Source of the DNA: Comamonas fluminis
GTDB taxonomy: Bacteria > Pseudomonadota > Gammaproteobacteria > Burkholderiales > Burkholderiaceae_C
Length of the DNA: 64,000 nucleotides
Direction: 5' to 3'
Assembly (NCBI RefSeq): GCF_019186805.1
Contig: NZ_CP066783.1
Location: 2,183,501 to 2,247,500 of the forward strand
The notes beneath the pieces were generated by a model. The model did not search any database. It worked only from the letters and a program-made list of their open reading frames with translations, and was not told the DNA's origin. Shown here in pieces: positions 37,677 through 46,226 of this stretch. Numbering within the stretch: position 1 is the stretch's first letter; every line of letters starts with the position of its first letter. Made by a program: the position numbers and the translations under genes.

Positions 37677-37777
37677 CCCCCTGAGCGGCTGCGCCGCTTC
37701 CCCCTCTCTCTACGCGCTTTGCGCTACGGGAGGGGGACGACACCAGCGCGGCGGGGCGGCCCTTGCGCGGTGTCCTG
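37677..37777. repeat. Family B GC-rich repeat after fdx
   Basis: CCCCCTGAGCGGCTGCGCCG, CTTCCCCCTC, an extra stem TACGCGCTTTGCGCTA, AGGGGGACGACACC and GGGGCGGCCCTTGCGCGGTG. The first base follows the fdx stop. Compared with the copy at 34694 it has an added inner hairpin. Confidence 0.7.
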
Positions 37778-37829
37778 GTTTGGGTTGTGCCAGTTTTGGC
37801 GTGTTGTAGCCTCAACGGAAAGAAATTGA

Positions 37830-38561
37830 ATGTCGCGCCAAATTGTTCTGGATACGGAAACAACGGGCCTGTCGCACATAGATGGCGATCGCCTGATTGA
37901 GCTGGGCTGTGTGGAGCTGGTCAACCGAAAGTTGACAGGCAACAACCTGCACCTGTACTTCAATGCCGGCCGTGACAGCCACCCGGATGCGCTGCGTGTG
38001 CACGGTATCACCACCGAGTTCCTGGCCGACAAGCCGCGTTTTGAAGAGAAGATCGACGAGATCTGGGAGTATCTGCAGGGCGCGGAGCTCATCATTCACA
38101 ATGCGCCGTTTGACGTGGGCTTTCTGAACAGCGAACTCAAGCTGGCCAAGCGCCCATTGCTCAAGCAATGCGTGGGCAACATCATTGACACCCTGGTCAT
38201 GGCCAAGGAGATGTACCCCGGCAAGCGCAACTCGCTGGATTCCTTGTGCGACCGTCTGGGCGTTGATAACACCAGCCGCACCTTGCACGGCGCTTTGCTG
38301 GATGCGGAGCTGCTGGCCGATGTCTATATCAATCTGACACGCGGGCAGGATGCGCTTCTGATGGCCGAGGAGCCTGAGCAGGCTGCTGGCGCCGGTGCGA
38401 TTGCCATGCCTTCGCTGGATTTGAAGAGCATCAAGCTGCCAGTGCTGCGGGCCAATGCGCAGGAGCTGGAAGCACACGACGATGTACTCAAGCAGATGGA
38501 CAAGTCCAGCGGCGGCAAAGTGGCCTGGAAAAAGTTCGAAAGTGAGAGCGTGGCTCCCTGA
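37830..38561 (+). CDS. dnaQ: DNA polymerase III epsilon subunit
   Basis: A 243-residue DEDDh 3'-5' exonuclease, the proofreading subunit of the replicative polymerase. Exo I is DTETTGLSHIDGDRLIELG, Exo II HNAPFDVGFLNSEL and Exo III HGALLDAELLADVYINLTRG with the catalytic His. The C-terminal part after residue 180 binds the polymerase alpha subunit. AACGGAAAGA precedes the start. A strong terminator follows about 75 bases downstream. Confidence 0.93.
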   Translation: MSRQIVLDTETTGLSHIDGDRLIELGCVELVNRKLTGNNLHLYFNAGRDSHPDALRVHGITTEFLADKPRFEEKIDEIWEYLQGAELIIHNAPFDVGFLNSELKLAKRPLLKQCVGNIIDTLVMAKEMYPGKRNSLDSLCDRLGVDNTSRTLHGALLDAELLADVYINLTRGQDALLMAEEPEQAAGAGAIAMPSLDLKSIKLPVLRANAQELEAHDDVLKQMDKSSGGKVAWKKFESESVAP

Positions 38562-38634
38562 TTGGGTAATGGCTTCAGGCCTTTTTTACTGAATTTGGCG
38601 AAGTCCGGGTTGAAGAAATCGGTCCTCGCAGTGA

Positions 38635-38669
38635 AATCCTCCAGGAACATGGGTTCTGGAGGATTTTTT
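38635..38669 (+). terminator. Intrinsic terminator after dnaQ
   Basis: AATCCTCCAG and CTGGAGGATT pair perfectly around an 11-base loop and are followed by TTTT. It ends the dnaQ transcript. Confidence 0.85.
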
Positions 38670-38826
38670 CGTTCTGGGGTCGCGTAAACAAGTTATTTCA
38701 AAAACTATCGAATTTTTATATTGATTTGTTATTTGAATAATGGAGACTTGGGCTTTCCCCGTCTCTTTCCGTCGTGCACAGCGGATGAAAGGGCAGGCAT
38801 TACGTTCTATACATAAGGATGACGAA

Positions 38827-39387
38827 ATGAAGACATTGAAGTTGTGGCTGGCTCCTGCGATGGTGGGCGCTGTGGTGGCGCTTTCGGGATGCGGAGACTC
38901 GGCAACCTCCAAGGTGGCAGAGCAAATCAAGACGAGCTACGACTTCAATGGAAAGCAGGTGGAAATGGTGGGCTATCTGAAGCCCACCCGCTTCACGCTG
39001 GTCTCGAATGGCGTGGCCCCGCTGGTGCTGGTGCCCAGCTCGATGAGTGATCCTGTCAATGCCACGCTGGAAAACATCATGCTGCCGTTTGGCAAGAACG
39101 CCAATTCGATCTTCATGCCAGAGCGCTACAAGAGCTCCGAGATCGAGCTGCGGGACGCCAGCGCCAAGGTCCACAGCGTTGACACCCAGTTCAAGGTCAC
39201 AGGCACCGTGGTCTATGACTCCACCGAAAAAATTGCGCCGCCACAGCCGCCCAGCGGAAAGATGGTGCTGGAGATTCAGCGACAGAACTACGAAAAAGCC
39301 AAAGCCGCCTATGAAGAGCGCGTGAAGAAAGGCGATGTCTACAGCTACAACTACAAGGTGGTGAACGTGGTGCTGACCCCGCAGTAA
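38827..39387 (+). CDS. Hypothetical lipoprotein
   Basis: A 186-residue protein whose signal ends in the lipobox LSGC (about residue 21). The mature part has strand-rich segments (FNGKQVEMVGYLKPTRFTLVS, VDTQFKVTGTVVYDS) that could form an OB-like or small beta-barrel fold, then a helix rich in Lys and Glu (EIQRQNYEKAKAAYEERVKKG) and a final strand. GGATGACGAA precedes the ATG; the upstream region is A/T-rich. No family recognised. A very stable hairpin lies about 80 bases after the stop. Confidence 0.7.
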   Translation: MKTLKLWLAPAMVGAVVALSGCGDSATSKVAEQIKTSYDFNGKQVEMVGYLKPTRFTLVSNGVAPLVLVPSSMSDPVNATLENIMLPFGKNANSIFMPERYKSSEIELRDASAKVHSVDTQFKVTGTVVYDSTEKIAPPQPPSGKMVLEIQRQNYEKAKAAYEERVKKGDVYSYNYKVVNVVLTPQ

Positions 39388-39712
39388 ACCTCTGGCTGGG
39401 CGCGTGAAGCTGCAGGCCGCACATCGGCGCGCCAGGGCTTCGCTGCTGTGGATCATCGTCCCCAAAGCAACAGGCCGCACCACTGTGCTTAAGTGGTGCG
39501 GCCTGTTGCGTGTGCGGGCTGCAGATCAACCAACCAGATGCTGACGATAAACAGCGGGGCATGTTGAATGGGGTTGCTGCGTCGGTAAACGTGCTTCCAT
39601 GGACTCAAGTGTGCATGTTGCAGTGCAGAAAATGTTGCTTTAAATTCTGCAAATATTGGCTTGCTACAGAAAAATATTCTGTCCATGAAGAAATGGCGGT
39701 AAATTCACGGAT
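39388..39712. other. Intergenic region with a perfect 18-bp hairpin
   Basis: No gene is seen in these 325 bases. The main feature is the inverted repeat at 39467-39509. The last 100 bases are A/T-rich and should hold the promoter of the Lrp-type regulator. Confidence 0.5.
39467..39509. terminator. 18-bp perfect inverted repeat
   Basis: GCAACAGGCCGCACCACT and AGTGGTGCGGCCTGTTGC pair completely around a 7-base loop. On the plus strand no U-tract follows; on the minus strand CTTTGGGG follows. It may be a bidirectional terminator for the lipoprotein gene or a protein-binding site. Confidence 0.55.
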
Positions 39713-40168
39713 ATGGATAGCTTGGATAAAAAGATTCTTTCTGTTTTGCAGGCCAATGCACGTGCCAGCCTGCAAGAAATCGGTGCAGCCGTTGGCCTGA
39801 GTGCATCGCCGTGCTGGACACGAATCAAGAAGATGGAAGAGCTGGGTGTGATCGAGGGCTACACCGTGCGCCTGAACCCACAGGCGCTGGGGCTGGCCGA
39901 TTCCGTGCTGGTGATGGTGACGCTGGACAGCCACTCAGACAACACGCTGGAGAAGTTTGGCGAGGTGCTGGCCACCATTCCCGAAGTGGTGGAGGCGCAT
40001 CTGGTCTCTGGTGAATATGACTATCTGCTGCGCGTGGTGGTCAAGGACACGCGGGACTACGAGCGGCTGCTGCGTGAGAAACTCTACAAGATCAAGGGCA
40101 TCAGGCACAGCCAGTCTTGCTTTGTGCTGCGTACCCTCAAAAAAGCCGAGCTTCCGCTCGGCGTTTAG
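39713..40168 (+). CDS. Lrp/AsnC-family regulator
   Basis: A 151-residue protein: N-terminal helix-turn-helix (LDKKILSVLQANARASLQEIGAAVGLSASPCWTRIKKMEELGVI) and a C-terminal RAM ligand-binding domain (LVSGEYDYLLRVVVKDTRDYERLL). Length is typical. Such proteins respond to amino acids and often control a neighbouring permease or catabolic gene. Convergent to the TauD-like oxygenase, 20 bases apart. A LysP-like permease lies 3 kb away and could be a target; that is only positional inference. Confidence 0.88.
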   Translation: MDSLDKKILSVLQANARASLQEIGAAVGLSASPCWTRIKKMEELGVIEGYTVRLNPQALGLADSVLVMVTLDSHSDNTLEKFGEVLATIPEVVEAHLVSGEYDYLLRVVVKDTRDYERLLREKLYKIKGIRHSQSCFVLRTLKKAELPLGV

Positions 40169-40188
40169 AGGGACGGGTAGCAACAGGT

Positions 40189-41178
40189 TCAGGCGGTCTG
40201 CTGCTCTGCTTGAGGAAACCCATTGCGGCCCGGAAACTCTGGCGCCAGCGGGCGCGCATTGGGCATCTTCAGCCACAGGCGCAGCATTTTGCGGCGCTGT
40301 TCCTGGGCCTCGTAGTCTTCAAAGCCATTGCGCGAGTGCAGCACGGCATAGTTGTTGGCAAACTGCAGATCGCCGGGCTCCAGCATCATGTCCAGCTTCA
40401 GGGCCGGGTCGTGAATCAGGCTGTCGAACAGATCCAGAGCTTCAACCTCAACCTGCGACAGTGGCAGCTGGCGAATCTCGTGGCCCAGCTCGATGTACTG
40501 GCGCAGATAGCGGCAGCTGAGCTTGCCCTGGTGAAAGCTGAAGATGGGCGAGAGGCTGGGCTGGGGCTCGCACAGATGCTCGAAATACCACTGGCGGTAG
40601 TACAGGCCCAGATACTCAGGGTGGGTGCGCAGAATTTCGTTATAGATGGCGGCCACGCTGATGAGGCTGGACAGGCCACCACTCTTGGCCTTGCGCACGC
40701 ACAGCAGGCCTACGACGTCCGAAGGATCCGAGTGGTAGGGCAGGTAGAGGTTGGTCTCATACACGCGGGTGGTTTTCTTGCTGGCGTCACCCACATGCAT
40801 GACCAGACCCAGCAGATCGCCGCGTGGGTTCTGACGCACGGGCTGGCCCATGTGCAGGCCGAGGCCGTAATAGACGATGTGGATGTCTTCGTCCGTATAA
40901 CGCTCTACGGGCAGGCCACGCAGTACCAGAAAGCCTTTGCCGTTTTCCAGTTCTTCAGAATGCGCTCTTAACTGCTGTTGAACCGCTTCGGGCAGAGGAA
41001 AGTCTTCCCGTGTGAACTGCGGAAAACTCAGACCGCGCTGCTTGACCTGGGCCAGCGCTGCATCAATGGCGGCAATGGTTTCTGCGCAAAGCGGATGAAT
41101 CCAGGAGTGGTCGCCCGCCAGGTCTGCACCGCGCCAGGCGGCAGGGCCGGTCAAAGGCTGCTTGAGAATGATGCTCAC
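40189..41178 (-). CDS. TauD/TfdA-family Fe(II)/2-oxoglutarate dioxygenase
   Basis: A 329-residue non-heme iron oxygenase. The HxD of the iron triad lies in YLPYHSDPSDVVGLLC near residue 190, the distal His in NNYAVLHSRNGFED near 284, and an Arg for 2-oxoglutarate in EQRRKMLRLWLK. It opens with FLVLRGLPV and MGQPVRQNPRGD, blocks usual for this branch. It hydroxylates an unknown organic acid or amino acid; TauD and TfdA act on taurine and 2,4-D, but nothing here points to either. Transcribed toward the Lrp-type gene. Confidence 0.82.
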   Translation of the reverse strand: MSIILKQPLTGPAAWRGADLAGDHSWIHPLCAETIAAIDAALAQVKQRGLSFPQFTREDFPLPEAVQQQLRAHSEELENGKGFLVLRGLPVERYTDEDIHIVYYGLGLHMGQPVRQNPRGDLLGLVMHVGDASKKTTRVYETNLYLPYHSDPSDVVGLLCVRKAKSGGLSSLISVAAIYNEILRTHPEYLGLYYRQWYFEHLCEPQPSLSPIFSFHQGKLSCRYLRQYIELGHEIRQLPLSQVEVEALDLFDSLIHDPALKLDMMLEPGDLQFANNYAVLHSRNGFEDYEAQEQRRKMLRLWLKMPNARPLAPEFPGRNGFPQAEQQTA

Positions 41179-41327
41179 GTTGAAATCCGCTTGATCGTAT
41201 ATTGGGTATGCGCCGAATGCTATGAATTTGAAAGCATTTATGTGCTTCTATCCTAGCATCGCCATTGGCCTAAATGGGCGTTAGACGTCGCTTTCGACCT
41301 CGTTTCCGGGATGGGGAGACATAAAAA

Positions 41328-41350
41328 AAGAGAGGCCAGTGGCCTCTCTT
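41328..41350 (-). terminator. Intrinsic terminator of the DUF1329 gene
   Basis: AAGAGAGGCC and GGCCTCTCTT pair perfectly around a 3-base loop; on the minus strand a run of T follows. Confidence 0.85.
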
Positions 41351-41416
41351 CCCACCGGGGCGGTAAAGCCCGGTGTCGTGCGCGCAGTGGTGGTCCACCG
41401 GCTTTTTATGTCTGCA

Positions 41417-42793
41417 TCAGTTGCCCAGATTGCGGATGGCTTCTGGTGTGTACTGGCTGGGCTTGAGGTTGTCCTTGCCCAGAATTGGCGCCTTGGGGCG
41501 TTCCTGGAACAGGTTGTATGCCACGTAGGAGCCAGAACTCAGGTCGTAGTAGAACGAGGTGCCGGCGTGCCACTTCTTGATGTCGTAGGCGTAGTAGTAG
41601 TTGATCTCGCCGTGCTGCCACAGCTGGCCGCGTGCATCGTAGAAGTCACCCGAGACGGCGTGGCCGGTGTCTTCGTCAATGAACATCACGCGCTTGGAGT
41701 AAAGGTGACGGTAGTTGGGCTTGAGCTTGCCTTCCAGTACCAGCACGCGGCGCAGTTCGTAGCGGGTGTAGGCGGGGTTGGGGTGGCCGGGCTTGATCAG
41801 GTCGGCGTACTTGATCTGCTGGTGGATGCGGAAAGCATTGGCGGGCACGAACATTTCGCGCTTGCCTTGCATGCTCCATTCATAGCGGTCGGGTGCACCA
41901 TTGAATAGACGGTCCGAATCGATGGTCACTTTGCCACTGGAGCCGGGAGAGGGCTGGTCATAGCCAAACTCGGGCAACTGGCGTACGCGGCGGGTGCCGG
42001 GGTCGTAGTTCCAGGCCAGACGCTTGTCGGTGCCAAAGTTCATGGGCTCGATGGACAGAATCACACTGCCCTTTTCACGCTCGGGCAGGATGGTGAAGTT
42101 GGTCACCCAGGCGTATTTACCTTCGTTGGGCTTGCCCAGGCTTTCTTTGGAGTCGTAGCGGCTCAGCTGCACATAGTTTGTGCGACCCCAGGCCACATCG
42201 CCACCTGCGCCGACCAGCGCCAAATCACGTTCCACGTCTTCCGTACTGGCACGACTGGGAATCATGTTGTTCCAGAACAGCTCCAGCCCGGTTTTGGGGA
42301 TGGGGAAGGGCAGAGCGCCCATGAAGCCCTTGACGCCGTTGCCGTCGTTGACGACTTCAGCCTCCAGCGCGTTGTGCTTGACGACGGCGCAGATCTCGTC
42401 GTCATAGCGGAAGTCGCGGTGTCCGGGGTAAACCGGAATGCGCATGGTGGTGGGGAATTTCTTGAGCAGCGCCTTCTGGCCATCGCTCAGCTTGTCGCCG
42501 TACTGCGCCATATTGGCTGCGGTGATCTCGAACAGCGGCTTTTCATTGGCGTAGATATCGGGCTGGAACTGGCCCACCGATTTGGTGAACTTCACGCCGG
42601 GTGGCACGCCCAGAATCTTGCCGGTGAAGGCGGGGATGCTGCCATCGGCATTGCCAGCTTTGGTGGCGCCGGTGCAGGTCAGCTCTTTGCCCAGCTTGTC
42701 GGCTTCGGCGGCAGGTACTTTGGCGAAGGCGGCTCCTGCAGCCAGCAGACCCAGGCTCACAGCCAATACAGCACTCAGTTTCTTTTGCTTCAT
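41417..42793 (-). CDS. DUF1329 periplasmic/outer-membrane-associated protein
   Basis: A 458-residue protein with a Sec signal ending at AAFA. The mature chain matches the DUF1329 family, which has a LolA/LolB-like lipid-binding beta fold: WNNMIPSRASTEDVERDLALV, LSIEPMNFGTDKRLAWNYDPGTRRVRQLPEFGYDQP, MFVPANAFRIHQQIKYADLI. Family members are often paired with DUF1302 proteins and RND permeases in steroid or hydrophobic-compound catabolism in Comamonas and Pseudomonas. Here no such partner is within 10 kb, so it is an orphan. It has its own terminator. Confidence 0.85.
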   Translation of the reverse strand: MKQKKLSAVLAVSLGLLAAGAAFAKVPAAEADKLGKELTCTGATKAGNADGSIPAFTGKILGVPPGVKFTKSVGQFQPDIYANEKPLFEITAANMAQYGDKLSDGQKALLKKFPTTMRIPVYPGHRDFRYDDEICAVVKHNALEAEVVNDGNGVKGFMGALPFPIPKTGLELFWNNMIPSRASTEDVERDLALVGAGGDVAWGRTNYVQLSRYDSKESLGKPNEGKYAWVTNFTILPEREKGSVILSIEPMNFGTDKRLAWNYDPGTRRVRQLPEFGYDQPSPGSSGKVTIDSDRLFNGAPDRYEWSMQGKREMFVPANAFRIHQQIKYADLIKPGHPNPAYTRYELRRVLVLEGKLKPNYRHLYSKRVMFIDEDTGHAVSGDFYDARGQLWQHGEINYYYAYDIKKWHAGTSFYYDLSSGSYVAYNLFQERPKAPILGKDNLKPSQYTPEAIRNLGN

Positions 42794-42914
42794 GTCTCTT
42801 GTTGTGTGAAGTAGCGACGATCTGATTCTTTGGTTATTTGCTTATTTCCGAATCGTCTGACAAGACTACATAGCCTGCATGTATAGCTATATGGCTTGAG
42901 TCAGGTCAACAAAA

Positions 42915-42943
42915 AAGGCAGCACCGTTTGCCAGTGCTGCCTT
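42915..42943 (-). terminator. Intrinsic terminator of the amino-acid permease gene
   Basis: AAGGCAGCAC and GTGCTGCCTT form a stem with a 9-base loop; a run of T follows on the minus strand. Confidence 0.85.
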
Positions 42944-42972
42944 GTGAGAGAAGGAAGGGGTAAGAGGCGTGC

Positions 42973-44448
42973 TCAGCGGCTGCCCCGCAGATCCATATCC
43001 TTGTAGGCCACGATCTTTGTGCCCTTGCGCCACTTGTAGCCAAACCAGATGATCAGGAACAGAGGCAGGCCGATATAGGTGGCAATGGCACCCACCCAGT
43101 CGATCTGGTCCTTGACCAGGTTCTCGTAGTTCTGGCCCAGCGTGATGACCAGACACAGCACAAACGCAAAGAGGGGGCCGAAGGGGAAGGCTGCGGCCTT
43201 GTAGGGCAGCTTGTTCATATCGTAGTTCTGCACCTCGCAGCCCTTGCGGAAGCGATAGTGGCTGATGGCAATGCCCAGCCAGGCCACAAAACCGCACATG
43301 CCCGACAGGTTCAGCAGCCAGACGTACACCACCTCTGGGCTGAAGATATTGGTCAGGAAGCACAGGGCAGCAATCACCGTGGTGGCAATCAGTGCCAGCA
43401 CGGGCACGCCGCGGGAATTGACCTTGGCGAAGATCTTGGGCGCCATGCCCTGCTGCGCCAGCGCATACAGCATGCGGGTAGAGGCATACATGCCCGAGTT
43501 ACCGGCGGACAGCACCGAGGTCAGCACCACGGCATTCATCACCGCCGCTGCACCCAGCAGGCCGGCACGCTCGAAGACCAGTGTGAATGGGCTGACGGCG
43601 ATGTCGCCCAGGTCATTCTTGAGCAGCTTGGGATCGGTGTAAGGAATCAGCAGGCCGATGATGAGAATGGCAAAGACGTAGAACAGCAAAATGCGCCAGA
43701 ACACCTTGCGCACAGCGCGTGGCACGTTTTTGGCGGGGTCTTCGGATTCCCCAGCGGCAATACCGATCAGCTCGGTGCCCTGGAAGGAGAAACCCACCAC
43801 CATAGCCACGCCAATCAGCGCTGCAAAGCCGCCGACAAAGGGGGCATCGCCCGCAGTGAAGTTGGCAATATTGCCCCAGATGCCATCGGGTGCACCGCCT
43901 TGCAAAATGCCGAAGATCATCATCACGCCAATGGCGATGAAGATCAGCACCGTGGTCACCTTGATGGCGGCAAACCAGAATTCCGACTCACCAAAGCCGC
44001 GTGCGGACAAGGCGTTCAGCCCAAACATCAGCGCCAGAAACAGCGCACTCCACAGCACGCCATTGATATCTGGGAACCAGTAGGCCATGACCAGTTGCGC
44101 GGCCACCAAGTCCACCGCGATGGTCACAGCCCAGTTGTACCAGTAGTTCCAGCCCAGGGCGAAGCCAAAGCCTTCGTCCACATATTTGGCGCCATAGGTG
44201 GCAAACGAGCCGGACACGGGCATGTGCGCGGCCATTTCGCCCAGGCTGGTCATCAGAAAGTAAACCATCAGGCCCACGATCATGTAGGCCAGCAGGGCGC
44301 CACCGGGGCCAGCCTGCGAAATGGTTGCGCCAGAGGCCACGAACAGGCCCGTGCCGATGGAGCCGCCAATGGCGATCATCGACATATGGCGGGCCTTGAG
44401 GCTGCGGTGAAGCCCACCGCTGGCAGTTGTTGATTGGCTATCGCTCAT
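42973..44448 (-). CDS. Amino-acid permease, LysP-like
   Basis: A 491-residue APC-superfamily permease with twelve hydrophobic helices. LHRSLKARHMSMIAIGGSIGTGLFVASG is the typical first helix of the AAT family, followed by GPGGALLAYMIVGLMVYFLMTSLGEMAAHMPVSGSFATY and SFQGTELIGIAAGESEDPAKNVPRAVRKVFWRI. It is closest to lysine-specific permease LysP; the substrate is probably a basic or aromatic amino acid taken up with protons. The ATG at 44448 is preferred over one ten codons upstream. A candidate operator with several CGTCA half-sites lies about 250 bases upstream. Confidence 0.85.
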   Translation of the reverse strand: MSDSQSTTASGGLHRSLKARHMSMIAIGGSIGTGLFVASGATISQAGPGGALLAYMIVGLMVYFLMTSLGEMAAHMPVSGSFATYGAKYVDEGFGFALGWNYWYNWAVTIAVDLVAAQLVMAYWFPDINGVLWSALFLALMFGLNALSARGFGESEFWFAAIKVTTVLIFIAIGVMMIFGILQGGAPDGIWGNIANFTAGDAPFVGGFAALIGVAMVVGFSFQGTELIGIAAGESEDPAKNVPRAVRKVFWRILLFYVFAILIIGLLIPYTDPKLLKNDLGDIAVSPFTLVFERAGLLGAAAVMNAVVLTSVLSAGNSGMYASTRMLYALAQQGMAPKIFAKVNSRGVPVLALIATTVIAALCFLTNIFSPEVVYVWLLNLSGMCGFVAWLGIAISHYRFRKGCEVQNYDMNKLPYKAAAFPFGPLFAFVLCLVITLGQNYENLVKDQIDWVGAIATYIGLPLFLIIWFGYKWRKGTKIVAYKDMDLRGSR

Positions 44449-44692
44449 GAAGGATGTTGGTTGTGGGCGGAACTTCAAGCCGTGCGAAGTGCCGGTCAGA
44501 AGAAGTCCGCCGATCAGAGTTCAACGCTGTACGCGCAATCGGCGATGACAAGCATCGCTTTCAGCGGCTACCGAATGGGTGCAGATTGTGAGCGATTTGC
44601 TGAAAGCCTGTGCGCTGGCGGCGTCTGCGAGGGCTGGGCTTGATCTGTGGAAATACCTAAGTGATTGATTTATTGCTGCTTTATGGAAATTT

Positions 44693-44734
44693 CTGACGAT
44701 GCAAATCTTGTTTAAACCATCGTCAAATCGTCAG
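44693..44734. promoter_or_regulatory. CGTCA-type operator cluster
   Basis: CTGACGAT at 44693-44700 and ATCGTCAG at 44727-44734 form a perfect 8-bp inverted repeat. A third half-site CATCGTCA lies at 44718-44725 and another CGTCAT near 44795. Regularly repeated half-sites suggest a cooperative regulator of the permease gene. Confidence 0.45.
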
Positions 44735-44888
44735 ATTTCAGACATAAACCAGCAGGTGTCTGGGGTTTCATATTTTGTCGATATGAACTATTTATTCGTC
44801 ATATTGAATGTATTCATTCGCTGAAACGATGAATGCGAATGGCGTTTGATGATGTTTGAATAGGGAAAAGGCCTGTATCCGTTTTAAA

Positions 44889-44926
44889 TAAAGCGCTGGC
44901 AGCTATGATTTTTGATAGCAGTGAGC
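44889..44926. repeat. Partial family A repeat
   Basis: AAGCGCTGGCAGCTATG followed by TTTTTGATAGCAG keeps the AAGCGC, AGCTAT and GATAGC cores, but in a shortened form. Confidence 0.5.
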
Positions 44927-45003
44927 GGAGCTGCTTGTACGCAGGACTTTGGGGCCAAGGTAAGAAGGCAGGCAAGGGCATGCATGGCGCTGCCCGCAGA
45001 GCA

Positions 45004-45894
45004 CTACCACTGCTCGCGCGCCAGCAGCACTTCTGCCAGCGCCTTGATCTTGGGCGATGCATGGCGGGTGCGGGGGTAGACCAGCGATAGCTCGCGGCTG
45101 CGGCCTTCGAGCTGGGTCAGCACGGGGGTCAGCTTGCCGCTGGCTATGTGCTCGCGCACAGCAAACTCCATGACCTGTGCCACACCCAGCCCGGCCAGAG
45201 AGCCTTCAATCAAGGGGTCACCGCTGTCAAAGCGGATGGAGTGCGGTGGCACCCAGTCCAGCGGTTGCTCGCCCTCGGCCTGGAACTGCCAAGGCACCAG
45301 AAAGCCCCGGTAATGGTTATAGACCGACAGGCAGCGGTGCTGGGCCAGCTCCTGCAGCGTGTACGGCGTGCCATGGGCTAGCAGATAGGCGGGGGAGGCC
45401 ACGGTCACCCAGCGCAGCGGCGGCAGACTGCGCGCAATCATGCGGCTGTCGGCCAGCGGGCCGATGCGCACGGCGGCGTCATAGCCTTCGTCCACCATGT
45501 CCACCACGCGGTCGGTAAAGCTGGCGTCAATCTGCAGTTCGGGATAGCGGTCCATCAGCGCCCCCAGCAGTGGCGTCAGCACCACGCGCCCCAGCACGGA
45601 TGGCGCGCTCATGCGCAGCACGCCGCTGGGTTCGCAGCGGCGCTCCAGCAGCAATTCGCGGGCCTCCTGCAGTCCGGCAATCAGCGCCGCACTGCGGTCC
45701 ACAAGGGTGCAGCCGTCGGGTGTGAGTGAGACATTGCGCGTGTTGCGATGCAGCAGCCGCGTGCCCAGTTCGGCCTCCAGCTGCGCAATCGTGCGCGAGA
45801 TGCGGGACTGCGTGGTGCCCAGACTGTGCGCAGCCTGGGTAAAGCTTTTGCACTCGGCCACCTTGACCAGCATGTGTACGGCGTTCAGATCCAT
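45004..45894 (-). CDS. LysR-family transcriptional regulator
   Basis: A 296-residue regulator: N-terminal winged helix-turn-helix (MDLNAVHMLVKVAECKSFTQAAHSLGTTQSRISRTIAQLEAELG) and a C-terminal effector domain starting at GVLRMSAPSVLGRVVLTPLLGALMDRYPELQIDASFTDRVVDMVDEGYDAAVRIGPL. It is divergent from a DHA2-type exporter, a standard arrangement in which the LysR protein controls the pump. The gap between them holds a long inverted-repeat element. Effector unknown. Confidence 0.88.
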   Translation of the reverse strand: MDLNAVHMLVKVAECKSFTQAAHSLGTTQSRISRTIAQLEAELGTRLLHRNTRNVSLTPDGCTLVDRSAALIAGLQEARELLLERRCEPSGVLRMSAPSVLGRVVLTPLLGALMDRYPELQIDASFTDRVVDMVDEGYDAAVRIGPLADSRMIARSLPPLRWVTVASPAYLLAHGTPYTLQELAQHRCLSVYNHYRGFLVPWQFQAEGEQPLDWVPPHSIRFDSGDPLIEGSLAGLGVAQVMEFAVREHIASGKLTPVLTQLEGRSRELSLVYPRTRHASPKIKALAEVLLAREQW

Positions 45895-46226
45895 GGCTAT
45901 GGCGCTTTTGGCCCGCTAACACAACCCTTGATACGTCGTAACGAAGCCTTGTCGTACTTTTGTACTGCCTGCGGCTTCGCACCTCGTCTCAACCGCAAAC
46001 CTTCGGTTTGCTGGGTGGTGTTAGCGGCTCTTATTGATGCGTATATGCATTAGTTAAACATGATTTTTATATTTATCTTTGAATTTGAATTAAATACGAT
46101 GCCTGCCTGACCGGTCATTTCTGCTGCACCTGCAATGCAGCACGCTCTGGAGCTGTTTTCACGGATCTCGCGCCGCACGGCGGCTGGGCCCGTAGCTGCT
46201 CCTTTTCGAGAAGAAGGACCGATGTG
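45895..46226. promoter_or_regulatory. Divergent LysR/exporter intergenic region
   Basis: This 332-base gap must contain both promoters. Its left third is taken by the inverted-repeat element at 45913-46027. The middle (46040-46110) is A/T-rich (ATATTTATCTTTGAATTTGAATT) and the best place for the exporter promoter and the LysR site. GAAGGAC precedes the exporter start. Confidence 0.5.
45913..46027. repeat. 115-bp MITE-like nested inverted-repeat element
   Basis: CCGCTAACACAACCC at the left end and GGGTGGTGTTAGCGG at the right match at 14 of 15 positions as terminal inverted repeats. Inside are CGAAGCC/GGCTTCG and GTAC/GTAC pairs and a perfect GCAAACC-TTCG-GGTTTGC hairpin. It has no coding capacity. 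It sits between the LysR gene and the exporter. Confidence 0.6.

Larger units (their letters stand above)
44449..45003. other. AT-rich intergenic region upstream of the permease
   Basis: No gene is seen in these 555 bases. Part 44640-44900 is A/T-rich. It contains the inverted repeat at 44693-44734 and a part-copy of repeat family A at 44889-44926. The permease promoter should lie in its left part. Confidence 0.55.

Noticed and set aside
44434..44643. Short plus-strand frame upstream of the permease
   Set aside because: No ribosome site or motif; it overlaps the permease start region.
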